Shown piece by piece: positions 1-6,406 of a DNA stretch of 11,442 nt (its first letter is position 1; the number at the start of each line of letters is the position of its first letter). Below the pieces are notes generated by a model. The model was not told the origin of the DNA and did not search any database. It was given only the letters and a program-made list of their open reading frames with translations. The stretch spans positions 1-11,442 of the forward strand of contig PWGL01000041.1 in assembly GCA_003554465.1 (NCBI GenBank), given 5' to 3'. This DNA is from Candidatus Pacearchaeota archaeon (GTDB lineage Archaea; Nanobdellota; Nanobdellia; Pacearchaeales; GW2011-AR1). The position numbers and the translations under genes were made by a program.

Positions 1-446
1 AAAGATAAAGGAAATATTTTCGCAAGCTCTTTAGCAGAGCCTTCATTATAATATGACGCGATTCTAGTTGCGGTGATTACTGCAGTAGCTATTAATAATA
101 TGTGGTGAACTGAAGGTGTCTCAGACAGGACTAGTAAGAATATTGCCAATACCGTGAACCAGAAGAATATAAATATAGGCAACAATATTATATATTCTAG
201 CAAATATAAAGATGACGCAAGTATTTTATTACCTACAGGGTGATCTACATTATTGTACTTATTTAAATTTAGTTTTAATATGTTTCTTTTAGCCAGGAAA
301 TGATAAAATTCCCAGACAAAAACTATGTATATGAATAGTAGGGAAGTATACACAATTAGTATTATAAGCGGCTCCCAGAAGGAAGGGATCCAACTCATTA
401 TTTCTAAATCAAATACAGATAATGTATTATTAATTTTTTCTCCCAT
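1..446 (-). CDS. Multi-spanning membrane protein, N-terminal part (3' end outside window)
   Basis: The minus-strand frame is open from an ATG at 446 to the left edge: 148 codons plus two bases, no stop. The start is supported by GAGG a few bases upstream and a TATA box about 45 bp upstream. Hydrophobic stretches lie at about residues 25-47, 76-108 (long enough for one bent or two helices) and 114-130. Between the first two is a polar, Lys/Asn-rich loop (about 52-75). No signal peptide cleavage site or catalytic motif is visible. I do not recognise a named family; it resembles conserved hypothetical archaeal membrane proteins, and no function can be assigned. The gene lies downstream of tRNA-Leu on the same strand but has its own promoter. 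The missing C-terminus could hold a recognisable domain. Confidence 0.75.
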   Translation of the reverse strand, partial: MGEKINNTLSVFDLEIMSWIPSFWEPLIILIVYTSLLFIYIVFVWEFYHFLAKRNILKLNLNKYNNVDHPVGNKILASSLYLLEYIILLPIFIFFWFTVLAIFLLVLSETPSVHHILLIATAVITATRIASYYNEGSAKELAKIFPLS

Positions 447-484
447 TTTTCCTCTTTTTCTTATTATATTTAAACAGAATTTTT

Positions 485-500
485 CTTTTATATACTTTTC
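485..500 (-). promoter_or_regulatory. TATA box/BRE for the membrane protein gene
   Basis: Read on the minus strand the segment is GAAAAGTATATAAAAG, a purine-rich BRE-like stretch followed by TATATAAA. Its centre is about 45 bp from the ATG at 446. This predicts a start site near 466 and a leader of about 20 nt carrying the GAGG Shine-Dalgarno sequence. Confidence 0.6.
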
Positions 501-580
501 CCGTCAGGGGAAGTTATGAGTGATTAATTATTGCTAGCATCTAAAGTGAAAAAATTTTCTTATTTTTTATATAGAAATTA

Positions 581-708
581 TGCGGGAGGAAGGATTTGAA
601 CCTTCGGAGGCACTGAGCCAACGGATTTCCTGGAGTGACTTAAGTTTAGACAAGATCTTAAGGTTATTAAGAATCTTCCGTCCCGTTTGGCCACTCCGGC
701 ACTCCCGC
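581..708 (-). tRNA. tRNA-Leu (probably UAA) with an intron of about 44 nt
   Basis: Minus-strand cloverleaf: acceptor GCGGGAG (708-702) pairs with CTCCCGC (588-582), with A73 at 581. The T arm is GAAGG/TTCAAAT/CCTTC (605-589). The D arm has CCG/CGG around GAGTGGCCAAA, a Leu-like loop. A long variable arm with a GGC/GCC stem makes it class II. A73 favours Leu over Ser, since archaeal tRNA-Ser carries G73. The best anticodon stem is ACGGA (681-677) with TCCGT (625-621), leaving 51 nt between them: a 7-nt loop plus about 44 nt of intron. The anticodon is inferred as UAA from CTTAA at 671-667. However, base 33 would not be U in a simple 37/38 intron model, and I could not fold a canonical bulge-helix-bulge. 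A competing stem GATT/AATC (675-672 with 627-624) gives a CTTAA loop directly. The tRNA call is firm, Leu likely, the anticodon and splice sites uncertain. CCA is not encoded. Confidence 0.75.
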
Positions 709-730
709 ATATGTTTCAATCAGTAATTTG

Positions 731-741
731 GTTTATAAATT
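731..741 (-). promoter_or_regulatory. TATA box for tRNA-Leu
   Basis: The minus strand reads AATTTATAAAC, centred about 28 bp upstream of the tRNA 5' end (708). It overlaps the last codons and stop of the broken homing endonuclease gene (stop 735-733). Confidence 0.55.
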
Positions 742-1488
742 TTGTGATAGGAATTTTTTTCTTTCATTAAGAGTAGTATGTGGTGAACAGTATCCAAATT
801 TTTTATAAACAGACCACTTGGTTTTATGTTTTGGATTTTTAAATCCCATTTTATCCACATAATCCTGAATATTTTTTTCTATATAATAATATTTTATAGA
901 TTTTGTTTTTATTCCTTTTCCCCTTTCTAGGATTCTTCATCCCCAGGTTAAAACCCAATTCTTCTAGCTTATTAATTACACCTTTTAAATTTTTAGAAAC
1001 TGTTGAGAGAGTTATAGTCGGACGATTATTTATATTGTTCTTTGCAGACCTATTTTTATCAAAATAAATACCCCCATCTGTATCAAATAATCCTCTAAGA
1101 AATCTTTTTAAAAAATATTATTTCCCTTAACCTTTCCAGGGATGATTATATCTATTTTACTGCCTGGTTTTATTCCGAGATTTTTAAAGAATTTAACTAT
1201 TTTTTCATCAAATGTGTGGAATCCATAAATTCCTACATTAGGATGTTCTTTGTATTCTACTTTCTTTCTATATAAAGGCACCACTATTTTTTTATTAAAC
1301 AAGGGGGTAACTCAATTGTCATGGTACTCTTTTTCCTCTTTTAAATCACATCTTAAATAATATTTATGATGTCTGTCATTTACACTTAGGCAACCATCGC
1401 CTATATGTATCTCCAATATTTCTGCTATGTCCTCTATCTATATTTTTATTCTATTATACGGGACGTTTTTAGGATTTAAAACCTTATT
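733..1488 (-). pseudogene. Degenerate LAGLIDADG homing endonuclease
   Basis: Three minus-strand frames, read in order, reconstruct one protein of roughly 245 aa. The first part carries LAGLIDADG motif 1 as EILEIHIGDGCL (about 1425-1390), then a segment ending GIKPGSKIDIIIPGKV. The second frame has motif 2, FLRGLFDTDGGIYF (about 1105-1064). The third frame has the C-terminal GFKNPKHKTKWSVYKKFGY and ends at TAA 735-733. The lesions are an in-frame TAG (1440-1438) near the N-terminus, a TGA (1314-1312) where the family likely has Trp, a frameshift near 1106-1118, and a frameshift in the A7 run at 872-878. No ATG is seen; the frame opens just after the tRNA-Thr 3' end. In intact form such enzymes cut an intron- or intein-less allele to spread their host element. 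The gene fills the space between two intron-bearing tRNAs on the same strand. I judge it non-functional. Two of the lesions are at homopolymers, but the two nonsense codons argue against mere sequencing error. Confidence 0.85.
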
Positions 1489-1493
1489 AATCT

Positions 1494-1499
1494 AAAAAA
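1494..1499 (-). terminator. Oligo-T tract at the 3' end of tRNA-Thr
   Basis: Six consecutive T on the minus strand, the first of which serves as U73. Short oligo-T runs are typical archaeal intrinsic termination signals. The tract lies directly before the remnant homing endonuclease gene. Confidence 0.45.
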
Positions 1500-1723
1500 G
1501 CCTCAGGCCGGATTTGAACCGGCGGCCTTCTGCTTTCTCGAATTTTTAATTCTACTCGTAATTTCTTCCTGGTCTGCTCCTAATTTTTTATCTTGGTTTG
1601 AACCAGCTAACTCTCAGAAGAATTTTTATGACTCTTCTGCAGCCTCAGAAAATCTCCCGATTTTATGGGTTTTGAAAGTTAGCTTTACGAGGCAGATGCT
1701 CTAGCCACCTGAGCTACTGAGGC
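1499..1723 (-). tRNA. tRNA-Thr(CGU) with a 151-nt intron at 37/38
   Basis: Exon 1 is 1723-1686 and exon 2 is 1534-1499; the mature tRNA is 74 nt. Acceptor GCCTCAG pairs with CTGAGGC. The D stem is GCTC/GAGC, the anticodon stem TCTGC/GCAGA with loop CTCGTAA, and the T arm GCCGG/TTCAAAT/CCGGC. U73 is the usual archaeal Thr discriminator. It decodes ACG. The intron (1685-1535) is bounded by a textbook bulge-helix-bulge: CTCG (1691-1688) pairs with CGAG (1540-1537), with 3-nt bulges TAA and AAA and cuts after the second base of each. The intron is unusually long and structured: AGCTAACT (1684-1677) pairs with AGTTAGCT (1612-1605), enclosing a hairpin with a GGGA loop (1664-1649) and a 7-bp hairpin (1639-1615). 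The tRNA 5' end overlaps the stop codon of the upstream DUF763 gene. CCA is not encoded. Confidence 0.93.
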
Positions 1724-2826
1724 GTCATTTTTTTCATTCTCTCCAAGGTTTTTATTTTATCTTTCTTCCCTATTTTTGCTTCTCTTATTGCCTGATTCAA
1801 TATTTCTATATTTCTATCATAATTTTTAGTATCTACCGGCTCTGGATAACCATCCTTACCCCCATGAGCGTAAGAGTATTTTGCAGGGTCTTTCCAGTCG
1901 GCCTTGCTACCATGAATCAAATTAGAAATTAAAGATAGCGCCCTTATTGTTTTTGGCCCTACCCCTCTTATAGATACCAACTCCTCATAATCTCTAGGTT
2001 GGACTTCATAAGCTTTTTCTAAAGCCTTAAAATTACCTAAATCTATCTTTTCTATATGATGTCTTCTAGGCAATTTAAATTCATTAATATGATTTATTCC
2101 GAAATCTGTCAATTCTTTTTGAAATTTCCCACTTTCTTTTCTAGAATATTTCTTTAAATTATAAGGGTTATCTTTAATTAAATCTAATGAGGTTTTCCTC
2201 GTTTCCCTACTATCTTTTGAAGTTAAATTTAAAACATTATTTCCTTTCTTCATACTAGCTATTGGCTTCTCGTTTTCAACCATATCTCTTATATCATCTG
2301 ATAACCAATGGTACCTCCTAGCATAATCATTATCTAAGCCTTGCTGGATTACCGCCCATTTACCTTTCTCATTAATAAAGAAAGAATGATGGTATAGGTT
2401 GTAAGTATCCTGAATCAAACTATTATCGACTTTAGCAGACATTTTGCTATTCCTCACCAATTCATTTATTTTTCTCTCTTTAAGATTAAAATCATCCCCT
2501 AACTTAATAATTTCTTGAGGCGCTTTTCTTGAATTTTTCCCCTTACCCCCTGCAACTTTGATTCCCATATCTGTGTTTTTTAATGCCATTTTTAAGGCAC
2601 CTGTAGCAGTAGTAGTAACTCCGCTAGAATGCCAGTCAAAACCCAGAACACAAGATAACGACTGGAAAAAATAAGGATCGCTCAACTTTTTTAAAAAATT
2701 ATCCTGTCCATATTCATCTATTATTATCTCACTTATAGGCCTAGCTAGTTTCACCATTCTTCCAAATAACCACCTGGGAGCTCTCCCGCTATGAAGTGGC
2801 AGGTCTACCCTTCCAGTTTTTGCCAT
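1714..2826 (-). CDS. DUF763 family protein
   Basis: This 370-aa protein begins MAKTGRVDLPLHSGRAPRWL, the characteristic start of DUF763. Family-typical segments follow: LSCVLGFDWHSSGVTTTATG (about 58-77), a helix-hairpin-helix-like IRGVGPKTIRALSLI (286-300), and YAHGGKDGYPEPVDTKNYD near 319-337. The length fits the family. DUF763 is widespread in archaea and some thermophilic bacteria but has no established function. The helix-hairpin-helix suggests DNA or nucleic-acid contact (inference). The start at 2826 is supported by an ATATAAAC box about 25 bp upstream, implying a leaderless or near-leaderless transcript. The last codons and the TAG stop (1716-1714) lie inside the tRNA-Thr acceptor stem and following base, on the same strand. 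It is divergent from the zinc-ribbon gene across 73 bp. Confidence 0.9.
   Translation of the reverse strand: MAKTGRVDLPLHSGRAPRWLFGRMVKLARPISEIIIDEYGQDNFLKKLSDPYFFQSLSCVLGFDWHSSGVTTTATGALKMALKNTDMGIKVAGGKGKNSRKAPQEIIKLGDDFNLKERKINELVRNSKMSAKVDNSLIQDTYNLYHHSFFINEKGKWAVIQQGLDNDYARRYHWLSDDIRDMVENEKPIASMKKGNNVLNLTSKDSRETRKTSLDLIKDNPYNLKKYSRKESGKFQKELTDFGINHINEFKLPRRHHIEKIDLGNFKALEKAYEVQPRDYEELVSIRGVGPKTIRALSLISNLIHGSKADWKDPAKYSYAHGGKDGYPEPVDTKNYDRNIEILNQAIREAKIGKKDKIKTLERMKKMTPQ
1747..1763 (-). promoter_or_regulatory. Possible internal TATA box for tRNA-Thr
   Basis: The minus strand reads AGATAAAATAAAAACCT within the 3' coding part of the DUF763 gene, centred roughly 32 bp upstream of the tRNA 5' end. 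The spacing is slightly long, and A/T-rich Lys codons produce such strings by chance. Confidence 0.25.
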
Positions 2827-2844
2827 ACTTTCAAAAATAAAAGG

Positions 2845-2856
2845 AAGTTTATATTA
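2845..2856 (-). promoter_or_regulatory. TATA box for the DUF763 gene
   Basis: Minus strand TAATATAAACTT, centred about 25 bp from the ATG at 2826, with no good Shine-Dalgarno before the start. This fits leaderless transcription. Confidence 0.5.
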
Positions 2857-2867
2857 ATTTCCCAGTA

Positions 2868-2880
2868 AATTTTAAAAACC
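2868..2880 (+). promoter_or_regulatory. TATA box for the zinc-ribbon gene
   Basis: AATTTTAAAAACC is centred about 26 bp before the ATG at 2900. It is back to back with the DUF763 box, so 2827-2899 acts as a divergent promoter region. No Shine-Dalgarno is seen, so the gene is probably leaderless. Confidence 0.5.
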
Positions 2881-2899
2881 CAAAAATCAATATCTCAAT

Positions 2900-3154
2900 A
2901 TGGACAGAAAACAAATACAAAAAGAGATGGAGAATCTTCAGGATTCAGAAGAAGTTAAATCCCATTTTTCAAGATTAGTTTCTGGTGGAAAGTCTAATTA
3001 TCAGACAGTTATAGAGAAAAAGAAGGAAGAAAGAAAGTGCCCTAACTGCGAAAAGATATTGGATGGCACTGAAAAATTTTGTCCTCAATGTGGGAATGAC
3101 TTAAAAGAAAACTCGAAAGAAAACTCGAAAGAAAACTCGAAAGAGGACAACTAA
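2900..3154 (+). CDS. Small zinc-ribbon protein with Glu/Lys-rich tail
   Basis: The predicted protein is 84 aa and soluble. Residues 1-45 are charged and probably helical (Lys/Glu/Gln-rich). Residues about 47-68 form a zinc ribbon of the CPNC...CPQCG type, with two CxxC knuckles 15 residues apart. The C-terminal tail repeats KENS three times, encoded by three perfect 12-bp units, and ends KEDN. Zinc ribbons of this type are common in archaeal nucleic-acid-binding or protein-binding factors, so no specific role follows. The start is supported by the TATA box 26 bp upstream. argS follows 125 bp later with its own promoter. The tail is probably disordered and may vary in length between relatives. 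Confidence 0.75.
   Translation: MDRKQIQKEMENLQDSEEVKSHFSRLVSGGKSNYQTVIEKKKEERKCPNCEKILDGTEKFCPQCGNDLKENSKENSKENSKEDN
3104..3139 (+). repeat. Three tandem 12-bp repeats in the zinc-ribbon gene
   Basis: AAAGAAAACTCG occurs three times in perfect tandem. The unit is a multiple of three, so copy-number changes keep the frame and add or remove one KENS unit. Confidence 0.9.
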
Positions 3155-3190
3155 ATACAATCTAGATGGTCAATATATATTTTTATGCGC

Positions 3191-3231
3191 AAAGCCAGCT
3201 CTATCATAAGCTTTATTAATCAACTTTTTTT
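3191..3231 (+). terminator. Possible terminator after the zinc-ribbon gene
   Basis: A weak stem AAAGC/GCTTT (5 bp, long loop) is followed by a run of seven T at 3225-3231. Archaeal termination depends mainly on oligo-T, so the T run is the useful signal. The rest of 3155-3253 holds no gene that I can see. Confidence 0.35.
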
Positions 3232-3253
3232 ATGAATGTAACATATCACCCCC

Positions 3254-3266
3254 GTTTTAATTAATA
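3254..3266 (+). promoter_or_regulatory. TATA box for argS
   Basis: GTTTTAATTAATA is preceded by a C-rich stretch and centred near 3260. The expected start site is near 3285, which lies downstream of the first ATG (3280) and favours the ATG at 3295 as the real start. Confidence 0.45.
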
Positions 3267-3279
3267 TCCGGGTCTGCAA

Positions 3280-5037
3280 ATGTTTCAACTTAAAATGAAA
3301 GATATAAAAGATCTAATAGGAGATTTGTTAAAGAAAGAATTAGATTTAGATATCTCTGAAATAAAATCAAATATAGAGAGGCCTTCTGAAGATAATTTAG
3401 GAGAATTTGCATTTCCTTGTTTTTTCTTAGCTAAAAAATTTAAAAATGATCCAAAAGAGATAGCAAAAGAAATTTCTGAAAATTTAAATAAGAAATTAAA
3501 AGATATAGATGATTTAGAAAAAGTGGAGGCAGTTAACGGTTACCTAAATTTTTTTGTCAATATGAACAAGTTTACAGGAGATGTTTTTGATAAGATAGAA
3601 AGATTTAAAGATAAAAATAAGAAAGGAAAAGGCAAGGTGGTGATAGATTTTTCATCTCCAAATATAGGGAAGCCATTGCATGTAGGACATATAAGATCCA
3701 CAATAATTGGAGACTCTTTAATGAGAATATTTGAGCATTCCGGGTGGGAAACATACGGGATCAACTATATCAATGATGAAGGGCTCCATATAGGGAAGTT
3801 GTTAATGGCTTATAAATTATGGGGGAACAATAAAAAATTAGAAAAAAATCCCGAAAAAGAGTTACTTAGGTTATATGTCAAGTATTGTAAAAAAGAGAAG
3901 TTGGGAGTAGAGGATGAACTGGAAAAAAGCCCCGATAAAGAAGATAATGAAGAGGTTAAGAATGAATGGGCAACAAAAGCTCTTAATGCACTAAAAAAAT
4001 TAGAAGATGGAGATAAAGAATTAAAAGAAATTTGGAAAAAAATTAAAAAATATAGTTTGGTGGCGTTTAATAATACATATAAAAAACTGGATGTAGAATT
4101 TGATGAAATTGTGGGAAGCAGCAAATTTTCAAAAAAAGGAAAAGAATCTGTTAAAAAACTTATAGAAAAAGGGTTGGCGTACGAAACTGAAAAAGGAGCA
4201 GCTATTGTTAAACTAGAAAGAGATGATATGCCTGACAAAGTTGTATTAAGAAGTGACGGAACGGCACTATATTCAACGCAGGATTTGGGAGCAGGAATAG
4301 AAAGATATAATCAACATAAATTTGACAAGATGGTCTATGTCGTGGGGGATGAGCAAAGACTTTATTTCAAACAATTATTTAAAATTTTTGATAAGATGGG
4401 TTATGAGTGGGCTAAAAAATTAAGTCATGTTCCTTTCGGTTTGTTGAATTTGGAAGAAGGAAAAATATCTTCAAGAGAAGGGAATATAGTTTTTTTACAG
4501 GATGTCATTAACGACTCTAGTAAAAAGGCGTTAGAAGAGATAAAAAAGAAAAGCCCAGATTTGAAAAATAAAGAGAAAGTTGCTGAAAAAGTAGGAGTGG
4601 CAGCATTAAAATACTCTACCTTATCTAAGGAACCAATAAAGAATATAGAATTCTCATTTAAAGATGCAATAAATTTTGAAGGTGACACAGGACCTTATTT
4701 ACAATATAGCCTTGCGAGAGCTAACTCGATATTAGATAAATCTAAATCAAAAAGTCTTTATGACAATAAAATAGAGTTTAGTTCTGAGGAAGAAGGATTA
4801 ATTAAAAAGCTTGATCAGTTTGATGAGACCGTTGAAAAGGCAAAGAACAATCTTAACCCTTCATTGATAGCTAATTACTCATACCAACTCGCCAAACTTT
4901 TTAGTGAGTTTTATCATTCATGCAAGGTTATAGGTTCGGAAAAAGAAGAATTTAGGCTAGAACTGGTAAAAAATTTCAAGGAAGTTATAGGAAAAACACT
5001 ATGGCTATTAGGGATAGATCAATTAGAAGAGATGTAA
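3280..5037 (+). CDS. argS: Arginyl-tRNA synthetase
   Basis: Class I synthetase attaching arginine to tRNA-Arg in the cytoplasm. Domains in order (585 aa): an N-terminal Arg-tRNA-synthetase domain (about 1-100) that contacts the tRNA elbow; a catalytic Rossmann fold starting at SSPNIGKPLHVGHIRST, with the HIGH signature as HVGH (134-137); a conserved YSTQDLGAG near 330; VVGDEQRLYFKQLF near 355-368; and the ArgRS-type KMSKS equivalent GKISSREGN (393-401). A C-terminal DALR anticodon-binding domain starts near 474 with YLQYSLARAN and ends in LLGIDQLEEM. Length and ends match the family, so the gene is complete. A Lys/Glu-rich segment at about 186-250 matches the usual charged catalytic-domain insertion. 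The start may be the second Met (3295), giving MKDIKDLIGDLL and better TATA spacing. The methylthiotransferase gene follows after 45 bp with its own promoter. Confidence 0.97.
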   Translation: MFQLKMKDIKDLIGDLLKKELDLDISEIKSNIERPSEDNLGEFAFPCFFLAKKFKNDPKEIAKEISENLNKKLKDIDDLEKVEAVNGYLNFFVNMNKFTGDVFDKIERFKDKNKKGKGKVVIDFSSPNIGKPLHVGHIRSTIIGDSLMRIFEHSGWETYGINYINDEGLHIGKLLMAYKLWGNNKKLEKNPEKELLRLYVKYCKKEKLGVEDELEKSPDKEDNEEVKNEWATKALNALKKLEDGDKELKEIWKKIKKYSLVAFNNTYKKLDVEFDEIVGSSKFSKKGKESVKKLIEKGLAYETEKGAAIVKLERDDMPDKVVLRSDGTALYSTQDLGAGIERYNQHKFDKMVYVVGDEQRLYFKQLFKIFDKMGYEWAKKLSHVPFGLLNLEEGKISSREGNIVFLQDVINDSSKKALEEIKKKSPDLKNKEKVAEKVGVAALKYSTLSKEPIKNIEFSFKDAINFEGDTGPYLQYSLARANSILDKSKSKSLYDNKIEFSSEEEGLIKKLDQFDETVEKAKNNLNPSLIANYSYQLAKLFSEFYHSCKVIGSEKEEFRLELVKNFKEVIGKTLWLLGIDQLEEM

Positions 5038-5048
5038 CTGCCTTAAGC

Positions 5049-5060
5049 GGTTTTAAAAAC
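5049..5060 (+). promoter_or_regulatory. TATA box for the methylthiotransferase gene
   Basis: GGTTTTAAAAAC is centred about 28 bp before the ATG at 5083, inside the 45-bp gap after argS. No Shine-Dalgarno precedes the ATG, so the transcript is probably leaderless, although read-through from argS is possible. Confidence 0.5.
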
Positions 5061-5082
5061 ACACTATATTTTATTATTTAGG

Positions 5083-6372
5083 ATGCAAGAACCAAACTAT
5101 ATATATTTTGAAACTTATGGCTGTGCGGCCAATCAAAATAATACAGAGATAATGAAAGGATTAGTTAAGCAGGCTGGCCTGAGCATAACTAATAATAAAG
5201 ATATTGCAGATATTATTATTTTAAATACATGTATTGTTAAGGGTCCCACAGAGAATAAAATTGAGAGAAGAATTCAGGATTTGAAAAGGACGGACAAGCC
5301 AATTATTATAGCAGGATGCATGCCAGGGGTGAGGAGAGAAAAACTTCAATATAAAAATATTTTTTTACTGGGAATAAATAATGTTAATGACATAAACAAA
5401 TTAATAATGACAATATACCAGGACAAGTATAATGAAGAATTATTCATGTCTGAGAAGAATGAGGAAAAGATATGCCAACCTAAAATTAGCCAAAATAAAA
5501 ATATAGGGATAATTCAAATTGCCCAGGGTTGTAACGGGAACTGTTCATATTGCATAACTAAATTAGTCAAGAAAAATTTGTTTTCTTATTCTCAGGAAAA
5601 AATATTAAAGGCAGTCAAAAATGATTTGAATAATTGCAAGGAGATTTGGATAACTAGCCAAGATAATGCCGCTTATGGCCTGGACAGAAGAAAGAGAGAA
5701 TTGCCTATATTGCTAGAAAAAATTTTGAATCTAGACAGGAAATATAGGGTTAGGTTAGGAATGATGAATCCAAATAATGTCTTACCCATTTTAGATCAAT
5801 TAATAGAAAAATACAAAAACAAAAAACTTTACAATTTTTTACATATCCCCTTACAGTCAGGTAGCAACAAAATATTAGAAAAAATGAATAGAAAATATAC
5901 GCGAGAGGATTTCTTAAAAATAATAAATAAGTTTAAACAGGAAATACCTGGTATAGCAATATCTACAGATGTTATTGTGGGTTACCCTGGAGAAAACGAA
6001 GAAGATTTTAAAGAAACTCTAGAAATTATAAAAAAAATAAAACCAGACATACTGAATGTTTCTAGATATTGGGAGAAAAAGGAAACTTTAGCAAGCAAAG
6101 AAAAGCAAGTACCTTTCAATATAAGAAAAGAAAGGGCTAAAAAGACAATTGATCTGTTTAGGAATATATCCAAAAATAAAAAAAAGAAAGAAATAGGGAA
6201 TGAATATGAGGTTTTGGTCAATGGAAAAAAAGAAGGAATTTATTTAGCTAGAAATGATAACTATGGGCTAATCAAAATTAATAATGGTGATAATTTAACT
6301 GGAAAGTTTTTAAGAATTAAGGTTACGGGTAGGAAAGGTTACCATCTTAAAGGCAAGATAATAGAATATTAA
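5083..6372 (+). CDS. Archaeal MiaB/CDKAL1-like tRNA threonylcarbamoyladenosine methylthiotransferase
   Basis: A radical-SAM methylthiotransferase (429 aa), the archaeal relative of CDKAL1/MtaB, which converts t6A37 to ms2t6A37 in ANN-decoding tRNAs. The N-terminal UPF0004 domain carries the three cluster-binding cysteines C14 (FETYGC), C50 (NTC) and C79 (AGCMPG). The radical-SAM cluster motif is CNGNCSYC (C150, C154, C157), followed by ITSQDNAAYGLD and the family-typical FLHIPLQSGSN and STDVIVGYPGE. A C-terminal TRAM domain spans about 370-429. The length is normal and all six cysteines are present, so the gene looks functional. It lies between argS and the convergent TrmB gene, 34 bp from the latter's stop. 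The tRNA-Thr in this window is a plausible substrate (inference). The exact subtype rests on motif resemblance, and a MiaB-like i6A enzyme is less likely in archaea. Confidence 0.93.
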   Translation: MQEPNYIYFETYGCAANQNNTEIMKGLVKQAGLSITNNKDIADIIILNTCIVKGPTENKIERRIQDLKRTDKPIIIAGCMPGVRREKLQYKNIFLLGINNVNDINKLIMTIYQDKYNEELFMSEKNEEKICQPKISQNKNIGIIQIAQGCNGNCSYCITKLVKKNLFSYSQEKILKAVKNDLNNCKEIWITSQDNAAYGLDRRKRELPILLEKILNLDRKYRVRLGMMNPNNVLPILDQLIEKYKNKKLYNFLHIPLQSGSNKILEKMNRKYTREDFLKIINKFKQEIPGIAISTDVIVGYPGENEEDFKETLEIIKKIKPDILNVSRYWEKKETLASKEKQVPFNIRKERAKKTIDLFRNISKNKKKKEIGNEYEVLVNGKKEGIYLARNDNYGLIKINNGDNLTGKFLRIKVTGRKGYHLKGKIIEY

Positions 6373-6406
6373 TAATTTTAAATTACTGGTTAGAAATATA
6401 TAAAGA

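Noticed and set aside
325..519. Plus-strand open frame of 64 aa near the left edge
   Set aside because: It lies antisense to the membrane-protein gene and its promoter; composition and signals favour the minus-strand gene.
626..676. Reading the class II tRNA as tRNA-Ser(GGA) from AGGAAA before the 3' stem
   Set aside because: Base 33 would be A, and A73 plus the GGCCAAA D-loop fit Leu rather than archaeal Ser (G73).
1108..1302. 64-aa minus-strand open frame taken alone
   Set aside because: It is only a middle piece of the broken homing endonuclease, cut by TGA upstream and a frameshift downstream, not a separate gene.
3810..4238. Minus-strand open frames inside argS (also 3540-3764 and 4425-4688) and inside the methylthiotransferase gene (5982-6221)
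   Set aside because: Ser/Phe/Leu-rich antisense shadows of A-rich coding sequence, without promoters or ribosome sites.
4456..4482. Missing KMSKS in ArgRS
   Set aside because: ArgRS commonly lacks a canonical KMSKS; GKISSREGN is the usual substitute.
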